Positions 1 through 11,088 of a stretch of DNA of 64,000 nucleotides are shown piece by piece (within the stretch, counting starts at the first letter, position 1; every line of letters starts with the position of its first letter). Both the position numbers and the translations under genes were made by a program. A model generated the notes under the pieces. It was not told the DNA's origin. It searched no databases and saw nothing but the letters and a program-made list of their open reading frames with translations. The DNA is from Warburgia ugandensis (lineage: Eukaryota; Streptophyta; Magnoliopsida; Canellales; Canellaceae), in contig CP141132.1 in NCBI GenBank assembly GCA_035236585.1, positions 60,981,880 through 61,045,879 of the forward strand, given 5' to 3'.

Positions 1-1
1 A

Positions 2-1143
2 GGAGATGCATACTAGATAGTGACCACAATCAAATCATCTCCTTTTATCATGATCATGCATGTGGGGCTATTTCAATTCTAGAAAGACCGCTGCAAAAAT
101 TTTACAGTGTGGATTTTATTGGCCTACCATATTTAAGGATGCACATGCTTACTATAAAGCATGTGTAAGGTGCTAAAGGTTAGGAAGTTTAGGAAGGAGA
201 CATATGATGTCTTTAAACCCAATCCTTGTCATAGAACCTTTTGATGTTTGGGGCATAGATTTCATGGAACCTTTTCCTAATTGTTTTGAAAATGTGTACA
301 TCCTAGTGGGAGTAGACTACGTGTCCAAGTGGGTGGAGGCTATACCCTACAAAATCAATGATCACAAGGTTGTGGTAAATTTTTTAAAAGAAAATATTTT
401 TTCACGGTTCGGTACTCCTAGAGCCATAATAAGTGATGGGGGAAAACACTTTTGTAATAATGTGTTTGAGAATTTAATAAAAAAAGTATGAAGTCAATCA
501 TATGATAGTTACCCCATATCACCCTCAAACCAGTGGTTAAGTAGAGGTATCCAATAGGGAGATAAAGCAAATTTTAGAAAAGATAGTCAATCCAAGTAGG
601 AAAGACTGGTCTTTAAGACTTAATGACGCTTTATGGGCTTATCATATAGCATATAAAACCCCTATAGGAATGTCACCCTACTGCCTGGTCCATGGAAAGG
701 CCTGCTACTTACTAGTAGAGTTAGAGCACAAGGCATATTGGGCTATCAAAAAGCTCAATTTCAGCTTAGATTCTATTGGGACTCATTGAAACTCCAACTC
801 AGTGAGTTGGAAAATTGAGGAAGGATGCATATGATTCTGCACAATTGTACAAAGACAGAATGAAGGCTATACATAATAGACATATTTTAAGAAAATCCTT
901 CACACCTGGTCAAAAGGTCTTATTATATAACTCTAGATTGCATCTATTCCCAAGAAAACTTTAATCTAGATGGATTGGACCTTATATATTACACACAATC
1001 TATCCTCATAGGGCCATCGAGATCAAGAAGGATGGGGAGATCCAAAAAGTCAATGGTCAAAGGTTAAAACCTTTCTTAGAACTGCCTGACCCTGAAATTG
1101 AAGAGACACTTTTAGAGACACCTCAGTATCATGACCCACCTTA
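2..1143 (+). pseudogene. Ty3/gypsy integrase, C-terminal part of pol, decayed
   Basis: Conceptual translation in shifting frames gives most of a retroviral-type integrase. The zinc-binding HHCC region is recognisable at about 45-165 (YHDHAC, then KACVRC). The catalytic core follows in the ORF at 204-491 with GIDFM (first Asp) and ISDGGKHF (second Asp), then TPYHPQTSG at about 500-536 and the catalytic Glu region [10 protein letters not shown] stop replaces Gln in HPQTSG* near 538, and frame changes occur near 60-80 and 485. The C-terminal part resembles a GPY/F-type module (RWIGPYILH near 970-1000). The core wording (YILVGVDYVSKWVEAIP) is typical of non-chromovirus Ty3 elements of the Tat/Athila group; that lineage call is from memory of the family. 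It cannot encode an active enzyme. Confidence 0.9.
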
Positions 1144-1327
1144 GATTACCACTCCAGGAGTCATACCATCATCGCACTCATCATTATGTCTGGCCAAAGA
1201 CGTAAAACTTAGTGCTTCCTGGGGGCAACCCAAATGTTTTTCAAATCTTCATCTTCTTCATCCTTCCATCATCATATAGATCCTATGTTTTCAAACATTG
1301 AGGACATTACTTCATTCAAGTTGGGGG

Positions 1328-3814
1328 TGTAGTCAGGATTATAAATTTTCTTGAGTTTTCTTGCTTCTTTTGAAAAAAAAAAGGTTTTTAAGGTAGAGTT
1401 CCCTTACTATGATGAGAATTGGATGTTCAGAATTTAGTACTTCTACTATTTTCACCTCTTAATAGGAATACATATGATTAGTTTTGCATATTATTCATTG
1501 AAGCATTTTATAAAAGTTAATTCTCAAAAACCATTTACACACAGCACATAGTCAAGACTAATAGAGAGGTATGACTTAGAGACCCTGAGAAAAATTAGTG
1601 GAGACCTATAACCCAATGAGTTTATGGACTATCTTCTTTCAGAGAGTTATAAGTAATGTCATAATTTCTTCTGCATATATAAGTTAGTGTGATCCTGTTA
1701 TCCTTGTTTTGGTTAAATATAAAGAATAAATAGGAGCAATAGCTTTAATTTCAAAAAATTTATTGAATCTGATAGGCTTTAGAAAACCTAGGAAATGATA
1801 TATGTCATCCTTGCTAAGCCTAGAGATATAAAGCCTACCAAGTATATCATACCATTAGTTAGTCCCTTTGAGCCTATTAGTAAGCCTTTTCTTTCTTAAC
1901 CCCACTCACCTTAACCCCAAATAAACCAGAAAATTAAATAACCACTACCCATCTTCAAATGAGTAGAGTTAGTAGAAAAAGTTCAAAAATAGGACAAAAG
2001 TCAAAGAAGTGAGAAAAAATAGTTGTCTTTCTTCCAAAGAAGACAAAGGAAAAGAAAAAGAAAGACAAAAAATATGAAAGAGATATTCATTTCAAGTACA
2101 ACCCAAAAAGAAAAGTTGTCCTAACAGATAATCATTAAAGACCTTTACTCAATTTAGAACCTTTAAAATCCTTGTACCCTTCTTTTCTAAACTTGTACTA
2201 AGCAAAATTGGAAGGTTTCCTAACAGAAGAAGAGTTCTAATAAGAAAAGGAGAATCTGGATAAGAATGTGAATAAAGAGGAAGTTTCCTAGGAGGAAACT
2301 ATCTCCTAAGGATAAGGAAAGAGGAGGAGAAGAGAATTAGGAGGGAAAGTCTTATAAAGAGGGAACCATGGGAGTATTGGGGGAGTTTTAGTTTTCTTTT
2401 TCCTTTGGCTTTGCACTTCTTTTTCTATTCTCATTTATGTGAATCGTTGGTTTTTCTTTAAGCATCAACACCTTCCTTTCCAGGCTTCCTTGTCTACTCC
2501 CCGCCTCTTCCCTGTCCTGCTCTCTCTCACTCTCTCATTCACTTTCCCTCTCTATCTTCTCACCTGCATCACACCGCACCCCCCTTTTCTCCAGTCTCCA
2601 TCACTTCCCTTTTCTCTAGGCTTTCTCTCCCCAGTCTCACCCTTCTTCCTCATTGCTTGACTAGTCCTAGCACCTCTCCTTCACCGTCCCTCTTTCTATT
2701 TCTACCTATCTGATCCACCCCAACCAGCAACACCATCCCCTTCTTACCACACTCTCTCTCACACCGGCAAGCAGCCAATCTAACACTGCGCTACTCGGCC
2801 TCTAGCTTCTCCCTCCACCCTAGATTCTCCTTATTCCTCTCTGCCTCATCTCTCTCACTAGCTTGTCATCTCCTTCCCACCACACATCACCGGTCGCCTA
2901 CTTCACTGCGCAGATTAGTTGCCAAGCTCCACCGGCGTCGTCATTTTTTTTCTAGCACCGAGTGCCATTGCTCGGCCTGGAGAAGGAGACCCAGCACTGG
3001 TTTTCCTTTTCCTCCTCCCTCCTCTCCTCTTCTTCTCCCATCTCCTCCTCTAGCTTCCTTCTTCTCCGTCGATTCCCATTTCTATTTATTTTTTTCATTT
3101 TAAACATTTTTTGTTAATTCCATTTATGTCCTTTACTCTTTTATTTTAATTCCATTTGAGTCCTCATTTTAATTCCCTCTATGTCTCTATTCTATTTTAT
3201 CTTCATTTTTCTTATCCATGAACTGCCCAATCCAAATCAAATCAGTTAAGGCTTAACCTAATCAGCGAGTTAGCCTTAACAGACAAGAACTCTCAATTCT
3301 CCTCTGTGTCTTCTCAGATTTTCAATTAACTTTTAGATTTTATTCTTAGCACATGCTTGAGCTTAATTAACATCTATGATCTTTAATCTGAATTCCGAAA
3401 GTGATCTAAATCTTCCAAATCCCAAAATCACCATTTACTCCAAATATTTAAGATTTTGAGGAATCTGACAAATCCAATCGTCAGATATTTAATCAAGGAC
3501 ATGTTGAAGGCATTGGTAAAAGCTGATCAACTCCTAGAAGACTATATTTGAAGAAATTGATAGTGATTAAGCTAGGGAAGTATATTTTTCATGTTATTTG
3601 CTTTATTTTCTTTCTTTTTGAATTAAAAATTCTATAACTTTTGGTAGTTGAATAGATTAGAACCTTTATTCCATTTCTAATAATTTTTTGTTATTTATTT
3701 CTAATTTTTTGTAATTATATTTTATTTAAACTCTCAATTTTTAAAATGAGTCCCTATGGGACCGATTGCATTAGCTATACTACAATAGCCAGTGCACTTG
3801 TTAAGAACATAACA
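1328..3814 (+). mobile_element. Probable 3' LTR of the Ty3/gypsy element
   Basis: A polypurine-rich tract (CAAGTTGGGGG, 1317-1327) follows the integrase remnant, and TGTAGTCAGG starts directly after it, as expected for a 3' LTR. Near the far end, GAGTCCCTATGGGACCGATTGCA followed by a TACTACAATAGCC..GTGCACTTG stretch (about 3745-3800) matches the R/U5 end style of Tat/Athila-type LTRs. The 3' boundary (AACATAACA, 3814) is approximate. The centre (2430-3100) is pyrimidine-rich CT sequence that opens short spurious reading frames. No second LTR copy is in the window, so this is the right edge of an element that starts outside. Confidence 0.6.
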
Positions 3815-4329
3815 ATTTTAATACTATGGAAATAAAAAATAAGATAATAGAGCATTGAAATTTTTCATTGTACTAACTAAAATAATGCAACACTAAGAAA
3901 AGGACACAAAAACTAAAAGAGAGTAGCATTGAAATGTTGCATTGTGCTAACAAAAATAATGTAGGACAATGCTAACCAAAATAGCATAGTGGATTGCTAA
4001 TCAATATAGCGTAGCATGAAGAATGAGACCATAGAAACCAAAATAGCATTGTGTTAAGAAAAGGATGTTGCACAGTGCTAAAGTAGGGAACTAAATCTAG
4101 TGCAAAGCTAAAATGAAAAAGTAGATATAATGTAGCACTATTAATAAGTCATAGGGGATTGAATTGGGGAGATGTTATGAAGCAATTAATGTCCTTTCAA
4201 GTTCCTTCATTGAATGATAATATCCAAAGCTTTATTTGTCAACGGGCAAAAGGTTTTAAAAGAAAGTAAAAGATTAAGGAACATGGTAAGATATTAAAAA
4301 AATAAAGTACACAATATTAGCCCTCGTTC
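3815..4329. repeat. Degenerate short repeats around an AGCATTG/TGCTAA core
   Basis: Variants of AGCATTGAAATnTTnCATTGTnCTAAC..AAAATAATG recur at about 3850 and 3927. Shorter derivatives (CTAACCAAAATAGCAT, TAGCATTGTGTTAAGAAAAGGA) follow to about 4100. No reading frame of note is present. Confidence 0.5.
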
Positions 4330-6035
4330 AATTGTTCATTGAACAAATTTGGTTTTCTACACCCTAGATGAGTAAGTTCTACTTCATGAGTTGTTCCAAG
4401 AGTGATATTAGATACATTTTTTAATTACCGAGTGAACTAAAGTGTTTTGTGAGCAGAGATGTTGTATTTCTTGAAGATGATTATATCTGTAATGTTAGTA
4501 GTAGAAATATGATTGACTTATAAATGCAATTAATGAGTAAGTCCATCTGTACCTACATACAATGAGAGTTGTGTGAATACACCCAGTAATATTATCACGA
4601 CACTCCATGGAGTGTTTAAAGCACCTAAAAGATGGGTTTACACTCATAATATGTCAAATGAATTTGACAGTGATCTTAGCACTTTCAAAGAAACAATGTC
4701 ATGCATTGATTCTCAAAAGTGGCTAGAGGATATGAAAGCAAAAATAGACTTAATGTATGCAAACTAAGCATGGCCTCTAGTGGAACTACCATAAGACATC
4801 AAGTGAATTGGTTGTAAGTAGATCTACAAGAGAAAAAGAGACTTGTAAGGGAAAATGGATACTTTTAAGGCGAGATTGCTAGTGAAGGGGCTACAGTGAA
4901 AAGGAAGGAATTGATTATAAGTATTATCTATGATGGTGCACATTATGATTACGAGATATGATAGATGAATGTCAGAAAGGCCTTTTTGAATGGGCATCTA
5001 GAGGAGGACTTTTATGTGCTTCAGCCTCAAGGTTTTGAATTTGTAGTAGATTCTCATAAAGTGTCCAAATTGCAAAGTTTAACCAATGGATCAAGAAGTT
5101 ACAATATGTGGTTTGATCAAGCTATAAAAGACTTTGGCTTCTTAAAATAGCCAAAAGAGGTGTCATCTACCCAAAAAAAAAATAGCATGAGTGTCATAGT
5201 CTTACTAGTCTTGTATGTAGATGATATTATGCTCATTGAGAATGATGTCCCATTGCTATCATCAACTAAGACATGGCTTTCTACTCATTTGTTCATGAAA
5301 GACTTAGGAGGGGCTTCCTATATCTTAGCCATTAATTGTTTAGAGGACATAAGAATAGGAAGCTAGGTTTGTCTCATTCCACTTACTTCTATAAGATTTA
5401 TCAAGTTTCACATGTATACCTCTAAGAAGGGAATTGTTCCTTTAATGAGAAGGTAAATCTATCAAAGTTTATGTCTCTTAAGATATAAGAAGAGACGAAT
5501 AGGATGAGAACATACCATATCTGGTAATGGGAAGCCTCATGTACACCACAGTGCAGAAGATTTGTTACTAGTTAAGCAATGAGAGTTGTTAGTAGATTTC
5601 AACTTAACCCAAGACCAAAGAACTAAAAAATAGTTAAGCATGTCATCAAGTATCTTAGGAGAATGAAACGCGACTATTTGGTCTATAGAGGTAATAAGAT
5701 TACTATTACAGGATATACATACTCCAATTTCCAATCAAATGTGGATAACAATGAATCATAAGTAGGTATGTCTGCATTATGAATGAAGGTGTTATAAGTT
5801 AGAGGAGTAGTAAAACAACATATTTGCACATATGAAGTAACTTGAATCTCAAAAGAGATTGAAATACATCAAGAGAGACATAATCTACCAAATTAAATAC
5901 ACACGAGATGTGGTGATGGCAAGAGGTGCATGTTATGACAGTAAGAGGTGCATTAGCTGAAAATGTGGCAAACCTACTAACAAAGCCATTATTCCAAAAA
6001 AAATTAAAAGATGCTTGGAGTGTATTAAAGTGACA
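4330..6035 (+). pseudogene. Ty1/copia pol remnant (linker, reverse transcriptase, RNase H)
   Basis: Fragments in several frames line up in copia order. A piece at 4430-4520 reads LKCFVSRDVVFLEDDY, the region between integrase and RT. At 4573-4767 FKETMSCIDSQKWLEDMKAKID resembles the start of the RT domain. At 4965-5150 MNVRKAFLNGHLEEDFYVLQPQGF is the RT signature, and at 5160-5366 LLVLYVDDIMLI carries the YVDD catalytic motif. The RNase H part at about 5640-5760 reads YLRRMKRDYLVYRGNK then GYTYSNFQSN. The C-terminus near 5950-6030 reads NVANLLTKPLFQKKLKD. Stops and frameshifts are everywhere, so it is long dead. The 5' half of the element (gag, protease, integrase) is not present. Confidence 0.9.
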
Positions 6036-6069
6036 TATGTTCAAGATAGGCTCTAAGTACAAGTAAGTT

Positions 6070-8204
6070 TGTTGGATATGTGTGCTCTCATAAACCAATA
6101 ATTAATTTACCATATGCTTGCATGATAAATAAGATTCATTTATGTGACAATTCTATCTCAAGGATACTATGTTGTAGTTTTATTTATTAGAGATTATACT
6201 TAATGGTTAGTCATAAGATAACAATTAGAACCTTAAGAAATATTGTATGGATTCAATGTCAAGGTGAACAAAGATTCATAAGGCAAAGAGAAATAGAATT
6301 CTAGACTTTTGTAAACCTAAAAGTGACCTCAAGTGAGAATGGGTCGAGGAACTCACATTCAAAACACTTGCTAAATGTGATGCTACCAATAAAATTGAAG
6401 ATTCATTCCCAATAATTTGGGTAGAGACTTAAAACTTACATGAAAGTGTGCAGAAGTGTATATGTGTATAGCACATGATCTCAAGATGTTGGAACATTCA
6501 ATGAACACTACTACAGGATTGCTTCATACAAAGCCTAACCATTTGTTCCCTTCAAGATGAGAGGTCCATAACTAAAATTAGGCAAGTTATTTATTCTTAA
6601 GGTATTAAGAGGTGGACTCTGATTTTAGGTCATAAAAATAAGCTTTGAAATAAATATTAGACTCACTAAGAGTATAAGATGCTTAATACAGGACCCACAA
6701 GCTCTTGGGAAAACTTATTCAAGTAGGGACCATCATAGAATATACTTGAGAATTCCATAAGTTGTATTTGATAAAGTAGTTTCTAAAATTAACTTATAAA
6801 GTCACTGATAAATAATGGGACTTGCATGAGCTTGTGTATCTAAGTAGCTAGTTTGTTATAATCCACATGTTCTATATAAGATACATGAGTGAATATGTAA
6901 ATGTGTTAAGAAAAATTCATAAAATGATTCAAAAGGTAATAACTTTTTAAAATAAGACCAATATTGTAGTTCTTTAATTGGTGGAACCATGTAATATAGT
7001 TGGTGGAGGATTACTTGATTATATTATAACTCTCTTTCACATTGATTATTGGTGGGGGTTCACATGTATGGGGCAACCCCTTAATAAGATAGTGGATTAG
7101 GAAACCCTTAGTAAGATAGTGGATTAGTAAAGTGTAACGAGAAAAGTCAAAGCTTGATTAAGCCAAAGTTTGACTAGAATTTCTATATTTTAGTTAAATT
7201 GAGTTAGACCCAAGTAATTTAGTAAGAAAGAGATTACCCACAGTTGGAAAACCCAAGATATTGCACCTTAAGTTGTTATAGTAGGAGTTAGAAGAATAGA
7301 AGAGTGACAAGGCATTTTCCTAATTGGTGTGTGATAGTGTTTCCTTGATGGAAATTCAATCTAAACTAGAATATATACTATATGGGGCATCAATCTAGCT
7401 TGATGGAACTAGATAAACCTAAGCCTTTCCAAGAGAACAACCCTCCCCTTATTCTCTCTCCCAAGTTCTTTAAGTTGAGAATGAATCTTGTAGTTCAACC
7501 GTCTCTTCAACCTAGAGCCACTTGTACACAAAGAAGATCAAGTTTTGGGAAAAAGCTTATAATCATAACAAGGGTGGACTAGTAAGGACTTTTATAGGTT
7601 TAGAAATTGTTCTTGATATTGAGATCTCTACTATGATTGAGGTTTTCCATGTGATGTGATAGTCTAGATGAGATAAAATTAAAATTGACCATAGGTCTTA
7701 GATTGAACTTGGATATTCCACTAGGTACCAACACTATCAAGCAATATCTATATACTAATGTTATTGACAAATGCAACCTTAACACTTGGCTAACCCATAA
7801 TTTTTTTACATGAATCAATGACTTTTTCAGATGATTTTGGCTATTCCTTCAAAGTTAGAGATGCTTTGTATATGATAATCACATGTTTGCAATGTCATCT
7901 TAAGCACAAAACTAAAATAATATAACCTTTCAAGATGAAAATATCTATAAAGTCAAGGAATAGTAGGGAAGTTTTTGTAAGCTCGACAATGGAAAATATC
8001 TAAGTTTAATTTTTTGGGGGGGATTTTTGCTCTTCTATAAATGGATTTTCTTTAACATTTTTGAATTTTTGAATCTTTTTTTTCTCAAATAGTTTTTTGG
8101 AAAACTGTTTCCAAGTGATGGAGACCTAAAGAACTGAATGATCTTATTTAGATAACCTCAACCTTTGCTATTTAGCTCGTTTGCAAAAAATGATTCACAT
8201 TAGA
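6070..8204 (+). mobile_element. Probable copia 3' LTR start and unassigned flank
   Basis: Directly after the RNase H remnant, an AAGTACAAGTAAGTT tract leads into TGTTGGATATGTG at 6070. Many plant copia 3' LTRs begin with this TGTTGGA pattern. The downstream end of the LTR could not be found because no second copy is in the window. A short tandem duplication (AGTAAGATAGTGGATTAG type, 7080-7130) lies inside. The rest to 8204 shows no supported gene. Confidence 0.4.
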
Positions 8205-8470
8205 TTTCAAATGAAAAACACAACCGTTAGGATTGCCACAATGAAATAGGCATAGCTAAACTAAGCCACAGTTAACCCAATTGCAAGAGCTATCTAGCCA
8301 AACAAAGGAGGTGTAACAACATAGACTGGCCATATAATTTCAAATGAAAACACAACAATCAGGATTGCCAAAGTGTAAAAGCCATAGCTAAAATCAGCCA
8401 TAGTCAACCCAATTGCAAAAGTTGTACCAGCCAAACCAAGGGAGGCCTAAGAACATAGATGGGCCATATC
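8205..8470. repeat. Direct duplication, about 133 bp x 2
   Basis: Two adjacent units (8205-8337 and 8338-8470) share long stretches: TTTCAAATGAAAA.CACAAC, AGGATTGCCA, CATAGCTAAA, AACCCAATTGCAA, AGCCAAAC and ACATAGA.GGCCATAT. They differ by scattered substitutions, so the duplication is not recent. Confidence 0.8.
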
Positions 8471-8486
8471 ATACAAAAGGTGAGGT

Positions 8487-9406
8487 TATGTCCTTGATTG
8501 GCCCTACATTTTGGTATGAAACTTTTAAGTAGCCCTCATGTTGTAAAAAAAAAAAAAAACTTGAGTAGCTCATTAAGTTGCCCTCAAAGCATAGGATTGT
8601 CAGGGGAAATATTACTTACTATGAATCAAGCCAAGGTGATAGAGATATAGTTGTTGAAGATATAACAAATGTCACAAGCAAATTGCATGTTGTGAGGATA
8701 CTGTAAAAAGTCAAAGTATGGCTCAAAAGGTTCCTCAATCCCCATTGTAAACGTAACCTATGGCCAGAGGTTTAATGTTTGTATAGTTAAAACATATTTT
8801 CCACTTTTCTTGATCCTTCAAACTTGGTGCAAGGTTTTAGTCATTTCTTATCAAAGATGAGTTCAGTAAAGAAATTGCATTTGTAATGAACTAGCATTTG
8901 TGTTTGTTGTGCCCTGTAAGGGGGTTCGTTAACTCATCCATTCCATAGTGGAGACCTTGAATATCATTTTATCTATATTTATAAGATTTGTTATCATGCC
9001 AAGTTCTTCAATAAAGGGGCATGGGCTTTACGCTATAGCTTAGTTAGATGGTCCCGCAGTAGCCTTGGAGTAGAATGATCATAGTCTCACAGGCATGCAC
9101 ATATTTGTGTCTACCTATGGCTGATATTGGAGAATTGGATTTCATGGATAGCAATAGCCAAGTTTCCATTTGGTTCAAACTCGGCTAAACGTATGCTGTG
9201 AAAAATGACCTAAAAGAGGGGAAGGACAAAATACCCATTTTACCCCTAATAGTAACAGTAACATGCTAAATGTAGGAAATGGGTCACTTGAGGCTACATG
9301 GAAATGGGTCACTTAGGCTACTTGGAATTGAGAAATCAAACATGAGGGCTATTTAGAAGGCTACTTAAAATTTTATACCAAAACTTAGGGGCCAATCAAT
9401 AATACT
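8487..9406. mobile_element. Inverted-repeat (MITE-like) element, about 0.92 kb
   Basis: The left end (CCTTGATTGGCCCTACATTTTGGTATGAAACTTTTAAGTAGCCCTCATG, in pieces from 8492) pairs with the reverse complement of the right end (about 9320-9400, reading ATTGATTGGCCCCTAAGTTTTGGTATAAAATTTTAAGTAGCC). The inverted repeats are imperfect, about 50-80 bp. There is no transposase between them. A 24-bp tandem duplication (GAAATGGGTCACTT.AGGCTAC) lies inside the right arm at about 9276-9325. No target-site duplication could be fixed. A related arm occurs at 18133-18182. Confidence 0.55.
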
Positions 9407-10779
9407 ACCCTATAAGGGTAGGCCAAATCAACTATTCATGACCAACAAAAAAAAAAAGAATTGCAAAGACAAAATTATTTGAAGTTAGATTAGTCAATCC
9501 TCAATTAATTTAAGGATACTTGGTCCACTACCAATGTATCAAATTTGGACGATTCAATCTAATCATCTTGTTCAGTGGTTGCAATTAGACCTAACATCAA
9601 AAAATGATGTACACTGGATGTTTCCACATACTAGTTTTTTTCAGATGAAAAATCCAACACACGCTTTCAAATATTAGAAGGGCATAGATACAATCATCAA
9701 AAAGGTTAGAAATTTTGGTGTCCACCGAATCCAAGGGAGGTCTAACAAGATAGATGGATTGGATGATACAAGGGTGGGATAGGTGGATTGTTCATGACAA
9801 CAAAATTATAAAAATAAAAAATTAGATAAGTCAGTCTTCAAATATTTGCCTTCCTGTATCATTTTGGAATCAGAAACCTTGTATCTGTACACAGAAGCAA
9901 CACGACATGACATCAAATGGAAGATCATAACTGTTCAAGCTTCAATTCTTGGTCCATTCCTTCAACCCACCATTTCCATAACTCTAAGCAACAAACAAAA
10001 GTGAAAAAATTAGCAACCGTTCATTACTTGTTGTGTTAACCTTTCTAGAAGTAAACATAGTTGTCTCTACCGGTCTATCTCTCCATCTCAAAAGAATTCG
10101 CTACTTCCCAACACCAATACAAACAAATAACGACTTATAGACTATCCATAGACCATTCAACAATAATGAATTATCCAAATCCTCGCCCATCCTTCTCATG
10201 TCATTCTCCAAAACAACCAATTCATTCAATTGCAGCAGTCAATCACCTCCCGGCACAAAATCGCATTAAGAAGAACATGCCCAAGCATCAACCAGTAATA
10301 ATATTTTGGCAGTGACAAATTCTGGCGAGGAAAGAAATCCATCATCCCACCCAAAAGTGAGATGCATATCTTGCACCTTCTTGGAACCAAAAGCCTTCTA
10401 ACTTGATACTCGTTAATAATTGTCCACTTATCCATGGGCCTCAAGTGTTTACTCATCTTATTCCAAAATTTAGACTGTTAAGGCTTTGTTGGAGCTACCC
10501 CTTGGACAGATTAGCAGTACATTAACTGCCTTCAAACTCTTTTCCTATACATTTCAGAACCTTGATCAAACCAGTCCTCTACAAAACCCTAAAGCAAAAC
10601 TTGTACAAAAATCCTTCTCTCACCCTCTTAAGGCCTAAAAGCAATCCTTCTCTCTCTCCTTTGGTTACTCTGGTTTGCCTCAGCGCCTTCCTACCTTGTG
10701 CATTGCTCTTACAGTTTTTGAAGAAGAAGAGGTGTTACAGAGGTGAAACAGATTTGCTCTCCAAAAAGAACAGCGGAGG
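9407..10779. other. PPR upstream region, no gene seen
   Basis: AT-rich DNA with only short spurious frames. The last part (about 10560-10780) is the likely 5' leader/promoter region of the PPR gene. It holds pyrimidine-rich patches (CTCTCTCTCC near 10650), but no TATA box was assigned with confidence. Confidence 0.4.
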
Positions 10780-11088
10780 ATGAAGGCTTTGTTGCGACTC
10801 TGCGGATACTCATATTCCCAACAAGAACCAGAACTAGAACAGCCCAAAACAGTGACAGATTCAACGTCAAATAACAAAGAATCCCAAGTTCGTCTTCACT
10901 TCTTGCTTAGGGAATCCAACATCCAAGAAGAAGGTAATGTGTTTTCTATCGCCATCCAATCGTTCCTGCCTCCAATTTCTCTTGCAATGCACAGAACACA
11001 AAAACCTTGCCAAAGGCAGAACTCTACAGGCCTATATACTCAAAACTGGTCTTCAGTCGGACACTTTCCTTGCCAACAGCCTCGTTAA
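10780..11088 (+). other. Upstream ORF overlapping the PPR start
   Basis: A 102-aa frame begins at an ATG 157 bp before the PPR ATG and overlaps it in another frame. Its translation (MKALLRLCGYSYSQQEPELE..) is not a PPR motif. It may be a uORF, or the true N-terminus joined to the PPR frame by a small frameshift or a short intron: GTAATG at 10934 to a CACAG near 10990 would give an unusually short intron of about 58 nt. No choice can be made from sequence alone. Confidence 0.35.

Noticed and set aside
2439-2660. 73-aa Leu/Pro-rich ORF resembling a membrane peptide
   Set aside because: Pyrimidine-rich LTR sequence; hydrophobicity follows from CT-rich codons.
9630-9770. Third copy of the 133-bp repeat at 8.2-8.5 kb
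   Set aside because: Only short phrases (AAGGGAGGTCTAA.A..ATAGATGG) agree; too weak to call.
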